The notes under the pieces: generated by a model
The model's database searches: none
Told to the model about the DNA's origin: nothing
The model's input: only the letters and a program-made list of their open reading frames with translations
Origin: Anaerohalosphaeraceae bacterium
GTDB lineage: Bacteria > Planctomycetota > Phycisphaerae > Sedimentisphaerales > Anaerohalosphaeraceae
Reading direction: 5' to 3'
Assembly (NCBI GenBank): GCA_030671565.1
Contig: DAOVIC010000069.1
Coordinates: 1-9,031 of the forward strand
Length of the DNA: 9,031 nucleotides
Shown: one piece after another, positions 1 to 7,364 of the stretch
Position numbering within the stretch: the stretch's first letter is position 1
How the letters are laid out: the number at the start of each line of letters is the position of its first letter
Program-made: the position numbers and the translations under genes

Positions 1-194
1 AGCTGTTTTTGAACTGTAGGCTGGGAATGAGCGTGTCCGTCGCATCGCTCGTGAAAGGCAGATTCTATCTCAAAATGCCCGTCTACGCCGAAGCATAGTA
101 CGGCTCCATGTGCCGAATTGCCAGCTATCAGTAGGCAGATAAGCACAACGAAGCATTTTTTGTATATCTGTTTCCGGGTTATTTTCACAGTCAT
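1..194 (-). CDS. Small secreted Cys-rich protein, 5' part only (runs off left edge)
   Basis: Reading the minus strand from an ATG at 194-192 gives 64 codons without a stop up to the window edge, so the gene is truncated here. The N-terminus is a textbook Sec signal peptide: a basic start (MTVKITRKQIYKK), a hydrophobic core (CFVVLICLLIAG) and a likely cleavage after Ala-His-Gly (about residue 30). The mature part begins AVLCFGVDGHFEIESAFHERC and is rich in Cys and His. The CFG-x-DGH pattern resembles small exported hypothetical proteins I loosely recall from environmental bacteria; its function is unknown and I do not assign one. No Shine-Dalgarno sequence precedes the ATG, and a -10-like box lies only 6 nt upstream, so the message may be leaderless. 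It is transcribed divergently from the amidohydrolase gene. The signal peptide and open frame are seen directly; the family link is a weak recollection. Confidence 0.62.
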   Translation of the reverse strand, partial: MTVKITRKQIYKKCFVVLICLLIAGNSAHGAVLCFGVDGHFEIESAFHERCDGHAHSQPTVQKQ

Positions 195-200
195 GCCAGC

Positions 201-229
201 ATAATACCGTATTTAAGCCTAAAATGCAA
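201..229 (-). promoter_or_regulatory. Putative sigma70-type promoter for the minus-strand secreted-protein gene
   Basis: On the minus strand, TTGCAT (forward 229-224) and TATTAT (forward 206-201) are separated by exactly 17 nt. The -10 box ends 6 nt before the ATG at 194, so transcription would begin at or next to the A of the start codon. This agrees with the lack of a ribosome binding site there. The boxes are seen directly; promoter activity is inferred. Confidence 0.5.
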
Positions 230-240
230 GGCCTAAATGC
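217..240. repeat. Short direct repeat in the divergent promoter region
   Basis: GCCTAAAATGC (217-227) is followed, after AAG, by GCCTAAATGC (231-240). The two copies differ by one A and start 14 bp apart. The first copy overlaps the minus-strand -35 box (224-229). The placement would suit a regulator binding site, but two short AT-rich copies could also arise by chance. Confidence 0.35.
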
Positions 241-251
241 TGTTTTGGTGT

Positions 252-279
252 TTGCTGATGGCAGCAGAAAGGATATAAT
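252..279 (+). promoter_or_regulatory. Sigma70-type promoter for the amidohydrolase-argJ unit
   Basis: TTGCTG (252-257) and a perfect TATAAT (274-279) are separated by 16 nt. Transcription would start near 286, leaving a leader of about 20 nt that contains GGGTGAG (291-297) as a ribosome binding site. This is the best consensus promoter in the window. Confidence 0.65.
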
Positions 280-306
280 GCGAGATTGGCGGGTGAGTAA
301 GCAGTT

Positions 307-1185
307 TTGGTGAAAATCGGAATGGACCGATCTATGGATAGCGGTATTTTGAAAATTGGTAGTTGTCAGTTTCCTGTTTCGGGGTCTGTTGCGCATAATT
401 CGGAGCATATCTGCCGACAGATGAATGAGGCGAAGGCCGGCGGCGCTGACGTGGTTCATTTTTCGGAGTGTGCGCTTAGCGGGTATGCGGGGATCGATCT
501 TGAGTCTTTCGATGGTTTTGACTGGGGTCTCTTGCGAGGCGAGACTGAAAAGATAATGTCGCTTGCCGCTGATTTGAATATCTGGGTAGTGCTCGGTTCC
601 AGCCATCAGCTTACGGAACCTAATAAGCCGCATAATTGTTTGTATTTGATCGCCCCTGACGGGAAGATCGCTGACCGTTATGATAAGCGGTTTTGTATGA
701 GTAAGGAAATGCCTTACTATACGCCGGGTAACCGGTTTGTTGATTTTACGGTTAACGGGGTTAAGTGCGGTTTGCTGATATGTTTTGATCTTCGTTTTCC
801 GGAGGTTTACCGTCAGTTGAAAAGGCAGGGGATCCAGTGTGTGCTGCAGTCGTTTTATAATGCGCGGCAGCAGGGGCCGAGTATTCACAGCGATATTATG
901 CCCCAGTCGATGCAATGCAGAGCGGCGACGAATTATTTCTGGGCATCTATGACGAACTCGTGCGGGTGGTTTTCGCCGTATTCATCGTGTTTTATTCGGC
1001 CTGACGGAAGGATCGTCGCCCAGCTAAAAGATCATAAAGAAGGCGTGATGGTGAATGCGGTGGACACAAAGATGGACCTATACGATTCGTCGGCAGAGTT
1101 TCGGGAGATGGCGATGGATGGAGCCCTGGACAACGGACCGGGCCAGATAGATGACGAGCGGTCGAGGGATACGACTAATTTGTAG
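307..1185 (+). CDS. Carbon-nitrogen hydrolase (nitrilase superfamily amidase)
   Basis: Predicted cytoplasmic amidohydrolase of 292 residues, within the usual size for single-domain nitrilase-fold enzymes. The Glu-Lys-Cys catalytic triad is visible: Glu54 in FSECALSGY, Lys127 in YDKRF, and the nucleophile Cys159 in LLICFDLRFPE. The N-terminus ILKIGSCQF is the usual first strand of the fold. These enzymes cleave C-N bonds in amides or carbamoyl compounds; the substrate cannot be read from the sequence. The start is uncertain. TTG 307 lies 9 nt after GGGTGAG (291-297), but GTG 310 and ATG 322 or 334 are in frame and would shorten only the non-conserved N-terminus. The gene follows a strong promoter and ends 32 nt before the argJ ATG, so the two are probably co-transcribed. 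That may suggest a nitrogen or arginine-related substrate, but this is inference from position only. Confidence 0.93.
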   Translation: MVKIGMDRSMDSGILKIGSCQFPVSGSVAHNSEHICRQMNEAKAGGADVVHFSECALSGYAGIDLESFDGFDWGLLRGETEKIMSLAADLNIWVVLGSSHQLTEPNKPHNCLYLIAPDGKIADRYDKRFCMSKEMPYYTPGNRFVDFTVNGVKCGLLICFDLRFPEVYRQLKRQGIQCVLQSFYNARQQGPSIHSDIMPQSMQCRAATNYFWASMTNSCGWFSPYSSCFIRPDGRIVAQLKDHKEGVMVNAVDTKMDLYDSSAEFREMAMDGALDNGPGQIDDERSRDTTNL

Positions 1186-1217
1186 AAAAACGTGAATTGA
1201 CGTAAAGGTGTGTGCAA

Positions 1218-2420
1218 ATGGCTAATAATAGCGTAACGGCGGCTAAGGGTTTTGTTTCTGTTGGTTTGGCTTGCGGGGTTAAGCGTTCCGGTAAGACGGA
1301 CCTTGGGCTGGTTGTTTGTCCCGGGGGGGCTAAGGCGGCTGGGGTGTTTACTACTAATCAAGTTTTCGCTGCGCCTGTTGGGGTTTGCAGGAAGCATCTG
1401 GGCAGTCGTAAGATTTTTGCGGCTGTGGTTAATTCCGGTAATGCTAATGCCTGTACTGGGCAGAAGGGGGTTGACGATGCGGTTGCTATGTGTGCTGAGG
1501 TCGCAGGGCAGGTTGGATGCGATCCGCATGAAGTCCTGGTTGCTTCTACGGGGATAATCGGTGAACCTTTGCCTATAGCCAAAATCAATAAGGGTATAGT
1601 ACGGGCAGCCGGTGAGGTATCTTCGAGCGGGAAGGCTGGGCTTGATTTTGCGAAAGCGATAATGACTACCGATACGAGGCCTAAGCAGGCCGTTCGGAAA
1701 ATTGTTATATCGGGCGCGGAGGTTGTCATCGGCGGAACCGCCAAGGGGGCCGGGATGATCGGGCCTAATATGGCTACTACTATTTGTGTTTTGACTACGG
1801 ATATTGCGATATCTAAGCCTTTGCTTGGGCGGGCTTTGAAGGATGCTATCGGGGTTTCGCTTAACAAATTAACTGTTGACGGGCATCAGAGTACTAATGA
1901 TACGGCTTTGATACTGGCGTCGGGTGCGGCTGGGAATCGGACAGTTGAGAGTCAGTGTCCCAGGTACAAGAAGTTTGCCAGGGCGCTGCGTGAGGTTTGC
2001 AATGATCTTGCTGAGCAGATGGCGCTGGATGCTGAGGGGGCGACACGGATGTTTACGGTTGTTGTAAATGGCGCGGCGAGCAAGGGAGATGCCGCAAAGG
2101 CTGCGCGGGCGGTCGCTGACTATGATCTTGTCAAGTGTGCGGTGCATGGCGGGGACCCGAATTGGGGGCGGATCATCTGTGCGGTTGGTTCGTGCGGGGT
2201 TAAGCTTGACCCGAAGAAGCTTGGGTGCAAGATCGGGGACATAACGGTATTTCGTAACGGGCGGCCTGTTAAATTTGACGCGAAGAAGGCGAGTAAGGTG
2301 ATTTCGGGCAGGAAACATACGATAGCCATTAACTTAGGCGTCGGTAAATGCTCCGATCTGTGTTATGGATGCGACCTGAGCCGTGATTATGTTACTATAA
2401 ATGCGGATTATCATACTTAA
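1218..2420 (+). CDS. argJ: Bifunctional glutamate N-acetyltransferase / ornithine acetyltransferase ArgJ
   Basis: ArgJ moves the acetyl group from N-acetylornithine to glutamate, closing the acetyl cycle of arginine biosynthesis; bifunctional members also use acetyl-CoA. The 400-residue length is typical. The precursor cleaves itself before a Thr nucleophile in the conserved segment KGAGMIGPNMATT, giving alpha and beta chains split at Ala186/Thr187. The oxyanion-hole pair is Thr111-Gly112 in ASTGIIGEPL. The C-terminus CDLSRDYVTINADYHT is the family's hallmark ending. ATG 1218 is preferred over the in-frame GTG 1212 because AAAGGTG (1204-1210) sits 7 nt before it. The usual GDTSTNDT motif reads GHQSTNDT here. 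Whether the enzyme is mono- or bifunctional cannot be told from sequence alone. It probably shares the promoter at 252-279 with the upstream amidohydrolase. No terminator was recognised right after it. Confidence 0.97.
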   Translation: MANNSVTAAKGFVSVGLACGVKRSGKTDLGLVVCPGGAKAAGVFTTNQVFAAPVGVCRKHLGSRKIFAAVVNSGNANACTGQKGVDDAVAMCAEVAGQVGCDPHEVLVASTGIIGEPLPIAKINKGIVRAAGEVSSSGKAGLDFAKAIMTTDTRPKQAVRKIVISGAEVVIGGTAKGAGMIGPNMATTICVLTTDIAISKPLLGRALKDAIGVSLNKLTVDGHQSTNDTALILASGAAGNRTVESQCPRYKKFARALREVCNDLAEQMALDAEGATRMFTVVVNGAASKGDAAKAARAVADYDLVKCAVHGGDPNWGRIICAVGSCGVKLDPKKLGCKIGDITVFRNGRPVKFDAKKASKVISGRKHTIAINLGVGKCSDLCYGCDLSRDYVTINADYHT

Positions 2421-2615
2421 GGGAGACGCAAGCCGTTTATTTTGTCGGAAACCAGAGAATAAGGCTTGCATTGTTCTGCTGTTTCGCTACACTACGGACG
2501 ATTTGCGCTAATACCTATAAGTTTACGGGGTGTACGTGCAGGTTCATTTTGTCGTTGTTAAAGATGAGTGGTTTTTACACATTTAATGTAATTTTAAGAT
2601 ATGGAAAGGTTTAGA
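2421..2615. other. Intergenic region between argJ and hppA with possible promoter and leader
   Basis: This 195-bp stretch has no convincing gene. A 7-bp inverted repeat, GCAAGCC (2428-2434) and GGCTTGC (2463-2469), has a 28-nt loop and no T tract, so it is not a good terminator. A possible promoter is TTGCAT (2466-2471), 16 nt, TACACT (2488-2493), which would leave a leader of about 115 nt before hppA. GGAAAGG (2603-2609) is the likely hppA ribosome binding site. No known riboswitch was recognised. Confidence 0.4.
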
Positions 2616-5039
2616 ATGAACAAGTTGATGAAGTTGATAACGATTTTTCTGCCGGTTTTGGCGTTTGCTAAAGTGGCAATGGGAGCCGAGGGCGGCGAGG
2701 CAGTATCTACCGCGATACCGCTTATCTGGTATATTGCTCCGGCATCTTCGGTTCTGGCACTGATATTTGCTGTTGTCTTCTATAAGAAGATGATGAGTGC
2801 TCCGGAAGGCAATGACAAGATGATCGAGATCGCCACTCACGTACGTGAAGGTGCTTACGCTTATCTCTTCAGGCAGTACAAAGTCGTTACGATAGTGTTC
2901 GCTGTGCTGTTTATCATCTTTGCGGTTCTTTCTTACTATGGTGTTCAAAACCCGTTCGTTCCTGTGGCATTTCTTACAGGTGGTTTCTTTAGCGGTCTTT
3001 GCGGTTTTCTTGGTATGCGAACAGCTACGAATGCTTCTGCGAGAACTGCCCAGGGCGCAAGCGAGGGCCTTAACCGCGGTCTTCAGGTTGCCTTCCGTTC
3101 AGGTGCTGTTATGGGTCTGGTCGTTGTTGGTTTTGGTTTGCTTGACATCACACTCTGGTACCTCGCACTTGACAAGTTGGTCTACACTGCTGACAACATG
3201 GCTAACGGTCTTAAACTGTTCGGTGACTTCTGGCTTGTTAAGCCTGGCATGCATGCTGACCATAAGCTTGTTGAGATCACCACTACGATGATCACATTCG
3301 GTATGGGTGCTTCGACGCAGGCATTGTTTGCACGTGTCGGCGGCGGTATCTATACTAAGGCTGCCGATGTCGGTGCTGACCTTGTCGGTAAGGTCGAAGC
3401 CGGTATTCCTGAAGATGACCCGCGTAACCCTGCAACGATCGCAGATAACGTTGGTGACAATGTTGGTGACGTAGCCGGTATGGGTGCTGACCTGTATGAA
3501 AGTTACTGCGGATCGATTTTGGCGACGGCTGCTCTTGGTGCAGCTCTTACTCCGGCTGCTTTTAAGGCAGTTGGCGCCACTGAAATGACTACGATCAAGG
3601 CAGTTCTGGCCCCGATGCTTGTGGCGGCTATTGGTATTCTCCTGTCGATCGTCGGTATCTACATGGTCAAGTGCAGGGAAGGTGCTACACAGAAACAACT
3701 TTTGCAGTCGCTTCTTAAGGGTACTCTGGGCAGTTCGGTATTTATTCTTGCTGCCGTAGCTATCATGGCTGGATTTGACCTGATCACATGGGGTATCTTC
3801 GGTTCGGTTTGTGCAGGTATGGCTGCCGGCGTAATCATCGGACAATTGACAGAATATTACACTTCTGCTGAATACGGCCCGACAAAGGGTATCGCAAAGC
3901 AGACTGAGATGGGTCCTGCTACCACTATTATCGATGGTTTCGGTACCGGCATGTACAGTGCTGGTCTTCCGGTAATCACTATCGTTGCCGGAATTCTCCT
4001 GGCATACGGTTTTGCAGGTGGATTTACGAGTATGCCGATGGGTCTGTATGGTATCGGTTTTGCCGCTGTTGGTATGCTCGCGACACTTGGTATTACGTTG
4101 GCTACTGACGCGTTCGGTCCGATCGCTGACAATGCAGGCGGTAACGCTGAAATGAGCGGACTCGGTGAAGAAGTTCGCAAAAGAACAGATGCTCTCGATT
4201 CGCTTGGTAACACAACGGCTGCGACTGGTAAGGGTTTTGCTATCGGTTCTGCTGCTCTTACGGCGATGGCACTTCTGGCAGCATATATCGAAGAGATTCG
4301 TATCTGGATCGGAAGACTTGCTTCTGAAGCTACTGACGGTATTTACACAGTCGGCAAGATAGCATTTTCTGCCGATGGTTCTATAGCCGATACTATCAAC
4401 GTAAAAACCGCTTCTATCGCAGATTTTGTTGCTGCTTATGACCTGACGATCATGAACCCCAAGCTTTTGGGTGGAATGTTTATCGGTGCTATGATGGCGT
4501 TCGTATTCTCAGCGATGACGATGAAGGCTGTAGGACGTGCAGCCGGTGCGATGGTTAACGAAGTTCGCCGTCAGTTCAGAGAGATCCCGGGTATTCTCGA
4601 GGGAACCGGTAAACCTGATTATGCAAAGTGCGTTTCGATCTCAACCACCGGTGCTCAGAGAGAAATGATCCTTCCTTCGGCACTTGCGATCATAGTTCCA
4701 GTTGCTACCGGTCTTCTCCTTAACGTTGCCGGTGTATTGGGTCTTCTGGTCGGTGGTCTTACCTCCGGTTTTGTTCTGGCTATTACGCTGAACAACGCAG
4801 GCGGCGCGTGGGACAACGCCAAGAAGTACATCGAAAACGGTGCTCACGGCGGCAAAGGCTCTGAAGCTCATAAGGCTAGTGTTGTCGGCGATACCGTTGG
4901 CGATCCTTTCAAGGATACATCCGGTCCGAGCCTGAACATCCTTATCAAGCTGATGACGATGGTCAGCGTCGTGTTCTCAGGCGTAATCGTCAAATTCGGT
5001 CCTATGATTTCCGATTTTCTTGGAATGAGCAACAAGTAA
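2616..5039 (+). CDS. hppA: K+-dependent ion-pumping membrane pyrophosphatase
   Basis: Integral membrane pump of 807 residues that hydrolyses cytoplasmic pyrophosphate and exports Na+ and/or H+. Family motifs are intact: [11 protein letters not shown] (251-261), [20 protein letters not shown] (266-285), [18 protein letters not shown] (497-514), [15 protein letters not shown] (726-740) and [19 protein letters not shown] (752-770). [10 protein letters not shown] has Ala535 and Gly538 where K+-independent enzymes carry Lys and Thr, so it should need K+. The gating Glu is in DLYE (Glu295), as in Na+-pumping members, and the position four residues later is Gly299, not the Glu of plant-type H+ pumps. 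A signal-peptide-like segment (1-24) precedes the core. ATG 2616 is chosen because GGAAAGG lies 6 nt upstream; the in-frame ATG 2601 has no ribosome binding site. I saw no GGG glycine codons, unlike in neighbouring genes, which suggests high expression. It appears to be a single-gene unit with its own terminator. Confidence 0.98.
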   Translation: MNKLMKLITIFLPVLAFAKVAMGAEGGEAVSTAIPLIWYIAPASSVLALIFAVVFYKKMMSAPEGNDKMIEIATHVREGAYAYLFRQYKVVTIVFAVLFIIFAVLSYYGVQNPFVPVAFLTGGFFSGLCGFLGMRTATNASARTAQGASEGLNRGLQVAFRSGAVMGLVVVGFGLLDITLWYLALDKLVYTADNMANGLKLFGDFWLVKPGMHADHKLVEITTTMITFGMGASTQALFARVGGGIYTKAADVGADLVGKVEAGIPEDDPRNPATIADNVGDNVGDVAGMGADLYESYCGSILATAALGAALTPAAFKAVGATEMTTIKAVLAPMLVAAIGILLSIVGIYMVKCREGATQKQLLQSLLKGTLGSSVFILAAVAIMAGFDLITWGIFGSVCAGMAAGVIIGQLTEYYTSAEYGPTKGIAKQTEMGPATTIIDGFGTGMYSAGLPVITIVAGILLAYGFAGGFTSMPMGLYGIGFAAVGMLATLGITLATDAFGPIADNAGGNAEMSGLGEEVRKRTDALDSLGNTTAATGKGFAIGSAALTAMALLAAYIEEIRIWIGRLASEATDGIYTVGKIAFSADGSIADTINVKTASIADFVAAYDLTIMNPKLLGGMFIGAMMAFVFSAMTMKAVGRAAGAMVNEVRRQFREIPGILEGTGKPDYAKCVSISTTGAQREMILPSALAIIVPVATGLLLNVAGVLGLLVGGLTSGFVLAITLNNAGGAWDNAKKYIENGAHGGKGSEAHKASVVGDTVGDPFKDTSGPSLNILIKLMTMVSVVFSGVIVKFGPMISDFLGMSNK

Positions 5040-5090
5040 CGGGCAATCGGCATTAGCGATTGACTGAAATACATATTTTGTGTACTCTAT

Positions 5091-5122
5091 AGGGGCGTCC
5101 AATACGGACGCCCCTGTTTTGT
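5091..5122 (+). terminator. Intrinsic terminator after hppA
   Basis: A perfect 10-bp GC-rich stem, AGGGGCGTCC (5091-5100) and GGACGCCCCT (5106-5115), has a 5-nt loop AATAC and is followed by GTTTTGTTAT. A weaker 6-bp inverted repeat, CAATCG/CGATTG (5044-5062), lies just after the hppA stop. The strong hairpin separates hppA from the rsfS unit. Confidence 0.9.
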
Positions 5123-5140
5123 TATAGCTTGTCATTGGTT

Positions 5141-5147
5141 AGAGAGG
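5141..5147 (+). promoter_or_regulatory. Ribosome binding site that fixes the TTG start of rsfS
   Basis: AGAGAGG ends 6 nt before TTG 5154. No ATG or GTG in that frame gives the full conserved N-terminus, so this site supports the TTG start. No clear promoter is visible in the 30 bp between the terminator and this site. Confidence 0.75.
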
Positions 5148-5153
5148 TTTAAG

Positions 5154-5546
5154 TTGGCTGATTTGAAAAATATCGAGAGTAAGGATTTTGCCCTTGCGGC
5201 TGGTCGGATCGCTGTGGAGCTTAATTCCAGAGACGTTACGGTTGTTGACTTGCGAGGCAAGAGTCCTGCGACGGATTTCTTCGTGATAGCAACATGCACA
5301 AGCGGACGTCAGGGGAGGACGGCTTGCGACAAGATCATAGAATTTGCCAAGGAGCATAAAATCCAGCGTTTTGGGATGGCAGGGTACGAGCAGGGCAAGT
5401 GGGTGCTGATAGATTTTGTCGATGTCGTAGTGCATATCTTTGATGATGAGTACCGAGAGTACTACGAATTGGAGACTCTTTGGGGGGATGCGGAGACGAT
5501 AGATATTTCTCCTGTTGAGAAATCCGGTGAGCAAGAAGACGAATGA
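5154..5546 (+). CDS. rsfS: Ribosomal silencing factor RsfS (Iojap family)
   Basis: RsfS binds protein L14 of the large ribosomal subunit and blocks joining to the small subunit, lowering translation under nutrient limitation. The 130-residue protein has the family core: the segment VVDLRGKSPATDFFVIATCTS (about 30-50), the W83 region GKWVLIDFVDVVVHIF (81-96), and the closing motif REYYELETLWGDAE (101-114). A short acidic tail, SGEQEDE, follows the domain. The start is TTG, supported by AGAGAGG 6 nt upstream. It lies just after the hppA terminator and 18 nt before argS, so it probably leads a three-gene unit with argS and yjbQ. In many bacteria rsfS neighbours nadD; that partner is absent here. 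Confidence 0.96.
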   Translation: MADLKNIESKDFALAAGRIAVELNSRDVTVVDLRGKSPATDFFVIATCTSGRQGRTACDKIIEFAKEHKIQRFGMAGYEQGKWVLIDFVDVVVHIFDDEYREYYELETLWGDAETIDISPVEKSGEQEDE

Positions 5547-5564
5547 CTTCTGTAGGGTAATGAC

Positions 5565-7334
5565 ATGAAACTTGTTTTAGATATACTGGAAGATAGAATC
5601 AGTAAGGCGATGGAGGAGGTTTCGGGGGAAGCTGGGTGTTCCGGGCTTGTCCGGCCTGCCGGCGATGCTAAGTTTGGGGATTATCAGGCCAATGGGGTGA
5701 TGGGGCTTGCGAAAAAGATGAAGCGGAATCCGCGTGAGATGGCTGGTGAGGTCGTTGCGAAACTTCAGATCGAAGATATTTGCGAGCCGCCAGAGATCGC
5801 CGGTCCGGGTTTTATTAATCTGCGGCTTAGAGATGAGTTTCTTCAGCAAAGATTGCTTGGTATAAATGCTGACCCGGCTGGGCGGCTTGGGATCGAAAAA
5901 ACAGATGATCCCGAAAACATCGTCGTCGATTTTTCCGGTCCCAACATTGCAAAGCAGATGCATGTCGGGCACCTTCGAAGTACGATCATCGGGGACTGTA
6001 TCTGCAGAATGTTCGAGTTTGCCGGGCAGAATGTTATCAGGCAAAATCATATAGGAGATTGGGGGACGCAGTTCGGCATGCTGATCGCATATCTGCGAAC
6101 GGAGAATCCTGAAGTACTTGAGAATCCCGATACGGTTCAGATCGCCGATCTTGAAAATTTTTACAAGAAAGCCAAGCAGCGTTGCGATGAGGATGCTGAT
6201 TTTGCGGAGATGGCCAGGGAGCAGGTGGTGGGTCTGCATAACCATGACGCCGATACGATGAAGGTGTGGAGGCATATCGTTGATGAGTCTCGCAGGCATT
6301 ATCAGCCTATCTATGATACTTTGGCGGTCAATCTCTGCGAAGAAAATGAGCGTGGCGAAAGCTTCTATTCGGACAGGCTTGGCGGTGTTGTTGACGCACT
6401 TGAGCAAAGCGGTCTTGCCAGAGAGTCCGAGGGTGCGACATGCGTATTCCCGGAGGGATTTTCGGGCAAGGGTGGCGATCCTCTTCCGTTTATTATTCGC
6501 AAGTCGGATGGAGCGTTTCTTTATGCGACGACAGACCTTGCAGCGATGAAGTACCGCATCGACGAGCTTGACGCCGACAGAATTATCTATGTGACCGATG
6601 CGCGGCAGCAGCTTCATTTTAAGATGCTTTTTGCGACAGCTAAGCTTGCCGGTTGGATCGATGATAAGATAGGTCTTGTGCACGTTACTTTTGGGACTAT
6701 GCTTGGTGAGGATGGAAAACCGTTCAAAACTCGCTCCGGTGAGAATGTTAAGCTGGCTGTGCTTCTTGAAGAAGCTGTCGAGCAGGCGAAGAAAATCGTA
6801 GAGGAAAAGAACGCCGATCTGACCGATGCCCAGAAGCAGGAGATAGCTAAAGCTGTTGGGATAGGTGCGGTTAAGTACGCCGATTTTTCGAACAACCGTA
6901 CTACTGATTATGTTTTCAGCTTTGACAAGATGCTTGCGATGGAGGGCAATACCGCACCTTACATGCAATATGCTTATGCACGGGTGAGATCTATCGAGCG
7001 AAAGGCCTTGAAGAAGGATATCGATATTGCGGCGGAACTTGCTGGGATAAAAAATCTCAGCATTACCGAGCCTGCCGAATCTGACCTTGCCAAACATTTG
7101 ATCCGTTATGGAGAAGCTATACGGTTGGCGTGTGCCGATTGCAGGCCGAACTATCTTACAGCGTATCTTTTTGACCTTGCTCAGAAATTCAGCAGTTTCT
7201 ATAATGCCTGCCCGGTTCTGATCGCAGGTAAAGAGAAAAGACCGACGCGGCTGTTGTTATGCGATCTTACGGCGAGGACGATGAAGCACGGTCTGGTCGA
7301 ACTGCTGGGCATTGAAACTGTTGAGCAGATGTAA
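5565..7334 (+). CDS. argS: Arginyl-tRNA synthetase (class I)
   Basis: Cytoplasmic enzyme that attaches arginine to tRNA-Arg using ATP, releasing AMP and pyrophosphate. The 589 residues match the usual ArgRS length. Domains in order are: an N-terminal tRNA-binding Add-1 domain (about 1-95, with FGDYQANGVMGLAKK at 37-51); the Rossmann catalytic core with its HIGH-type motif HVGHLRS (133-139) and NHIGDWGTQFGML (161-173); the region KPFKTRSG (385-392) in place of a canonical KMSKS, as is common in ArgRS; and a C-terminal anticodon-binding DALR domain ending GLVELLGIETVEQM. ATG 5565 has AGGG (5554-5557) 7 nt upstream. It begins 18 nt after rsfS and ends 30 nt before yjbQ. No truncation or frameshift is seen. 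The pyrophosphate it releases is the substrate of the HppA pump encoded upstream, though that link is metabolic and not operonic. Confidence 0.99.
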   Translation: MKLVLDILEDRISKAMEEVSGEAGCSGLVRPAGDAKFGDYQANGVMGLAKKMKRNPREMAGEVVAKLQIEDICEPPEIAGPGFINLRLRDEFLQQRLLGINADPAGRLGIEKTDDPENIVVDFSGPNIAKQMHVGHLRSTIIGDCICRMFEFAGQNVIRQNHIGDWGTQFGMLIAYLRTENPEVLENPDTVQIADLENFYKKAKQRCDEDADFAEMAREQVVGLHNHDADTMKVWRHIVDESRRHYQPIYDTLAVNLCEENERGESFYSDRLGGVVDALEQSGLARESEGATCVFPEGFSGKGGDPLPFIIRKSDGAFLYATTDLAAMKYRIDELDADRIIYVTDARQQLHFKMLFATAKLAGWIDDKIGLVHVTFGTMLGEDGKPFKTRSGENVKLAVLLEEAVEQAKKIVEEKNADLTDAQKQEIAKAVGIGAVKYADFSNNRTTDYVFSFDKMLAMEGNTAPYMQYAYARVRSIERKALKKDIDIAAELAGIKNLSITEPAESDLAKHLIRYGEAIRLACADCRPNYLTAYLFDLAQKFSSFYNACPVLIAGKEKRPTRLLLCDLTARTMKHGLVELLGIETVEQM

Positions 7335-7364
7335 AAAACTTGGGAACCTATGATTGGAGGCGTC

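Noticed and set aside
70..915. 281-codon open frame on the minus strand
   Set aside because: It lies mostly antisense to the amidohydrolase, whose triad and fold motifs are clear. The real minus-strand gene at the left edge (1-194) is in a different frame.
1197..1228. TTGACG followed by TAATAA as a promoter for argJ
   Set aside because: The spacing is 20 nt and the -10 would lie inside the argJ coding sequence, so it cannot serve the ATG at 1218.
2428..2469. Inverted repeat after argJ as a terminator
   Set aside because: The 7-bp arms enclose a 28-nt loop and no T tract follows.
2421..2615. Riboswitch or Na+-responsive leader before hppA
   Set aside because: The leader length would allow one, but I could not match any known riboswitch core.
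3099..3845. 248-codon minus-strand frame inside hppA
   Set aside because: It is antisense to conserved pyrophosphatase motifs, and its Ser/Thr/Cys/His-rich translation is typical of a shadow frame.
5577..7097. 506-codon open frame on the minus strand inside argS
   Set aside because: argS is unmistakable on the plus strand. The antisense translation has no recognisable domain and reflects the codon bias of argS.
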